A stretch of 8,129 bases of DNA from Actinomycetes bacterium (GTDB taxonomy: Bacteria > Actinomycetota > Acidimicrobiia > Acidimicrobiales > Ilumatobacteraceae), in the NCBI GenBank assembly GCA_023417265.1, contig JAEZFY010000049.1, positions 1 to 8,129 of the forward strand, read 5' to 3'. Both the position numbers and the translations under genes were made by a program. The notes beneath the pieces were generated by a model, which searched no databases, was not told the origin of the DNA, and saw only the letters and a list, made by a program, of their open reading frames with translations. Shown here one piece after another: positions 5,901-8,129 of this stretch; positions within the stretch are counted from its first letter, which is position 1, and each line of letters starts with the position of its first letter.

Positions 5901-5928
5901 GTTGCGCAGTCGACGAGCGCGCGATCGA

Positions 5929-8129
<2,201 letters not shown>

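Overview
The window is an ordinary-looking piece of chromosome from a high-GC bacterium. It is most likely an actinobacterium, because it has strong G/C in third codon positions, a homodimer-type pyruvate dehydrogenase E1 (AceE), GTG starts, and at least one gene that looks leaderless. A more precise placement, for example Acidimicrobiia, would be a guess. I see six protein genes and no tRNA, rRNA, CRISPR array, insertion sequence or phage gene.

Left part (1-2542): a nucleotide-sugar or glycan-type group. On the minus strand, an extended-SDR NAD-dependent sugar epimerase/dehydratase (717-1730) overlaps by 4 bases with a DegT/DnrJ/EryC1/StrS-type PLP sugar aminotransferase that runs off the left edge. 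Together they look like a two-step route to an amino-sugar nucleotide. A SAM-dependent methyltransferase (1820-2542) is transcribed divergently from them. The cluster probably continues to the left of the window.

Middle (2543-5402): a class I ribonucleotide reductase large subunit (nrdA) on the minus strand, with an intact ATP-cone, all catalytic cysteines and a eukaryote-like C-terminal tail. No nrdB is next to it on either side. Its 254-base upstream region carries a near-consensus promoter (TTGACA, 18 bases, TGTAAT), a roughly 100-base leader with a perfect 8-bp GC hairpin, and several small palindromes. The converging methyltransferase and nrdA genes are separated by 35 bases that fold into terminator-like hairpins.

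Right part (5403-8129): the C-terminal 732 codons of aceE (pyruvate dehydrogenase E1) on the minus strand. A small GNAT acetyltransferase follows 28 bases later and is probably on the same transcript.

I did not find a clearly new biological system. The points most worth checking are the sugar epimerase whose YxxxK tyrosine is asparagine, the isolated nrdA with a repeat-containing N-terminal extension and two plausible starts, and the repeated CGGGCCCG palindromes in the nrdA control region.
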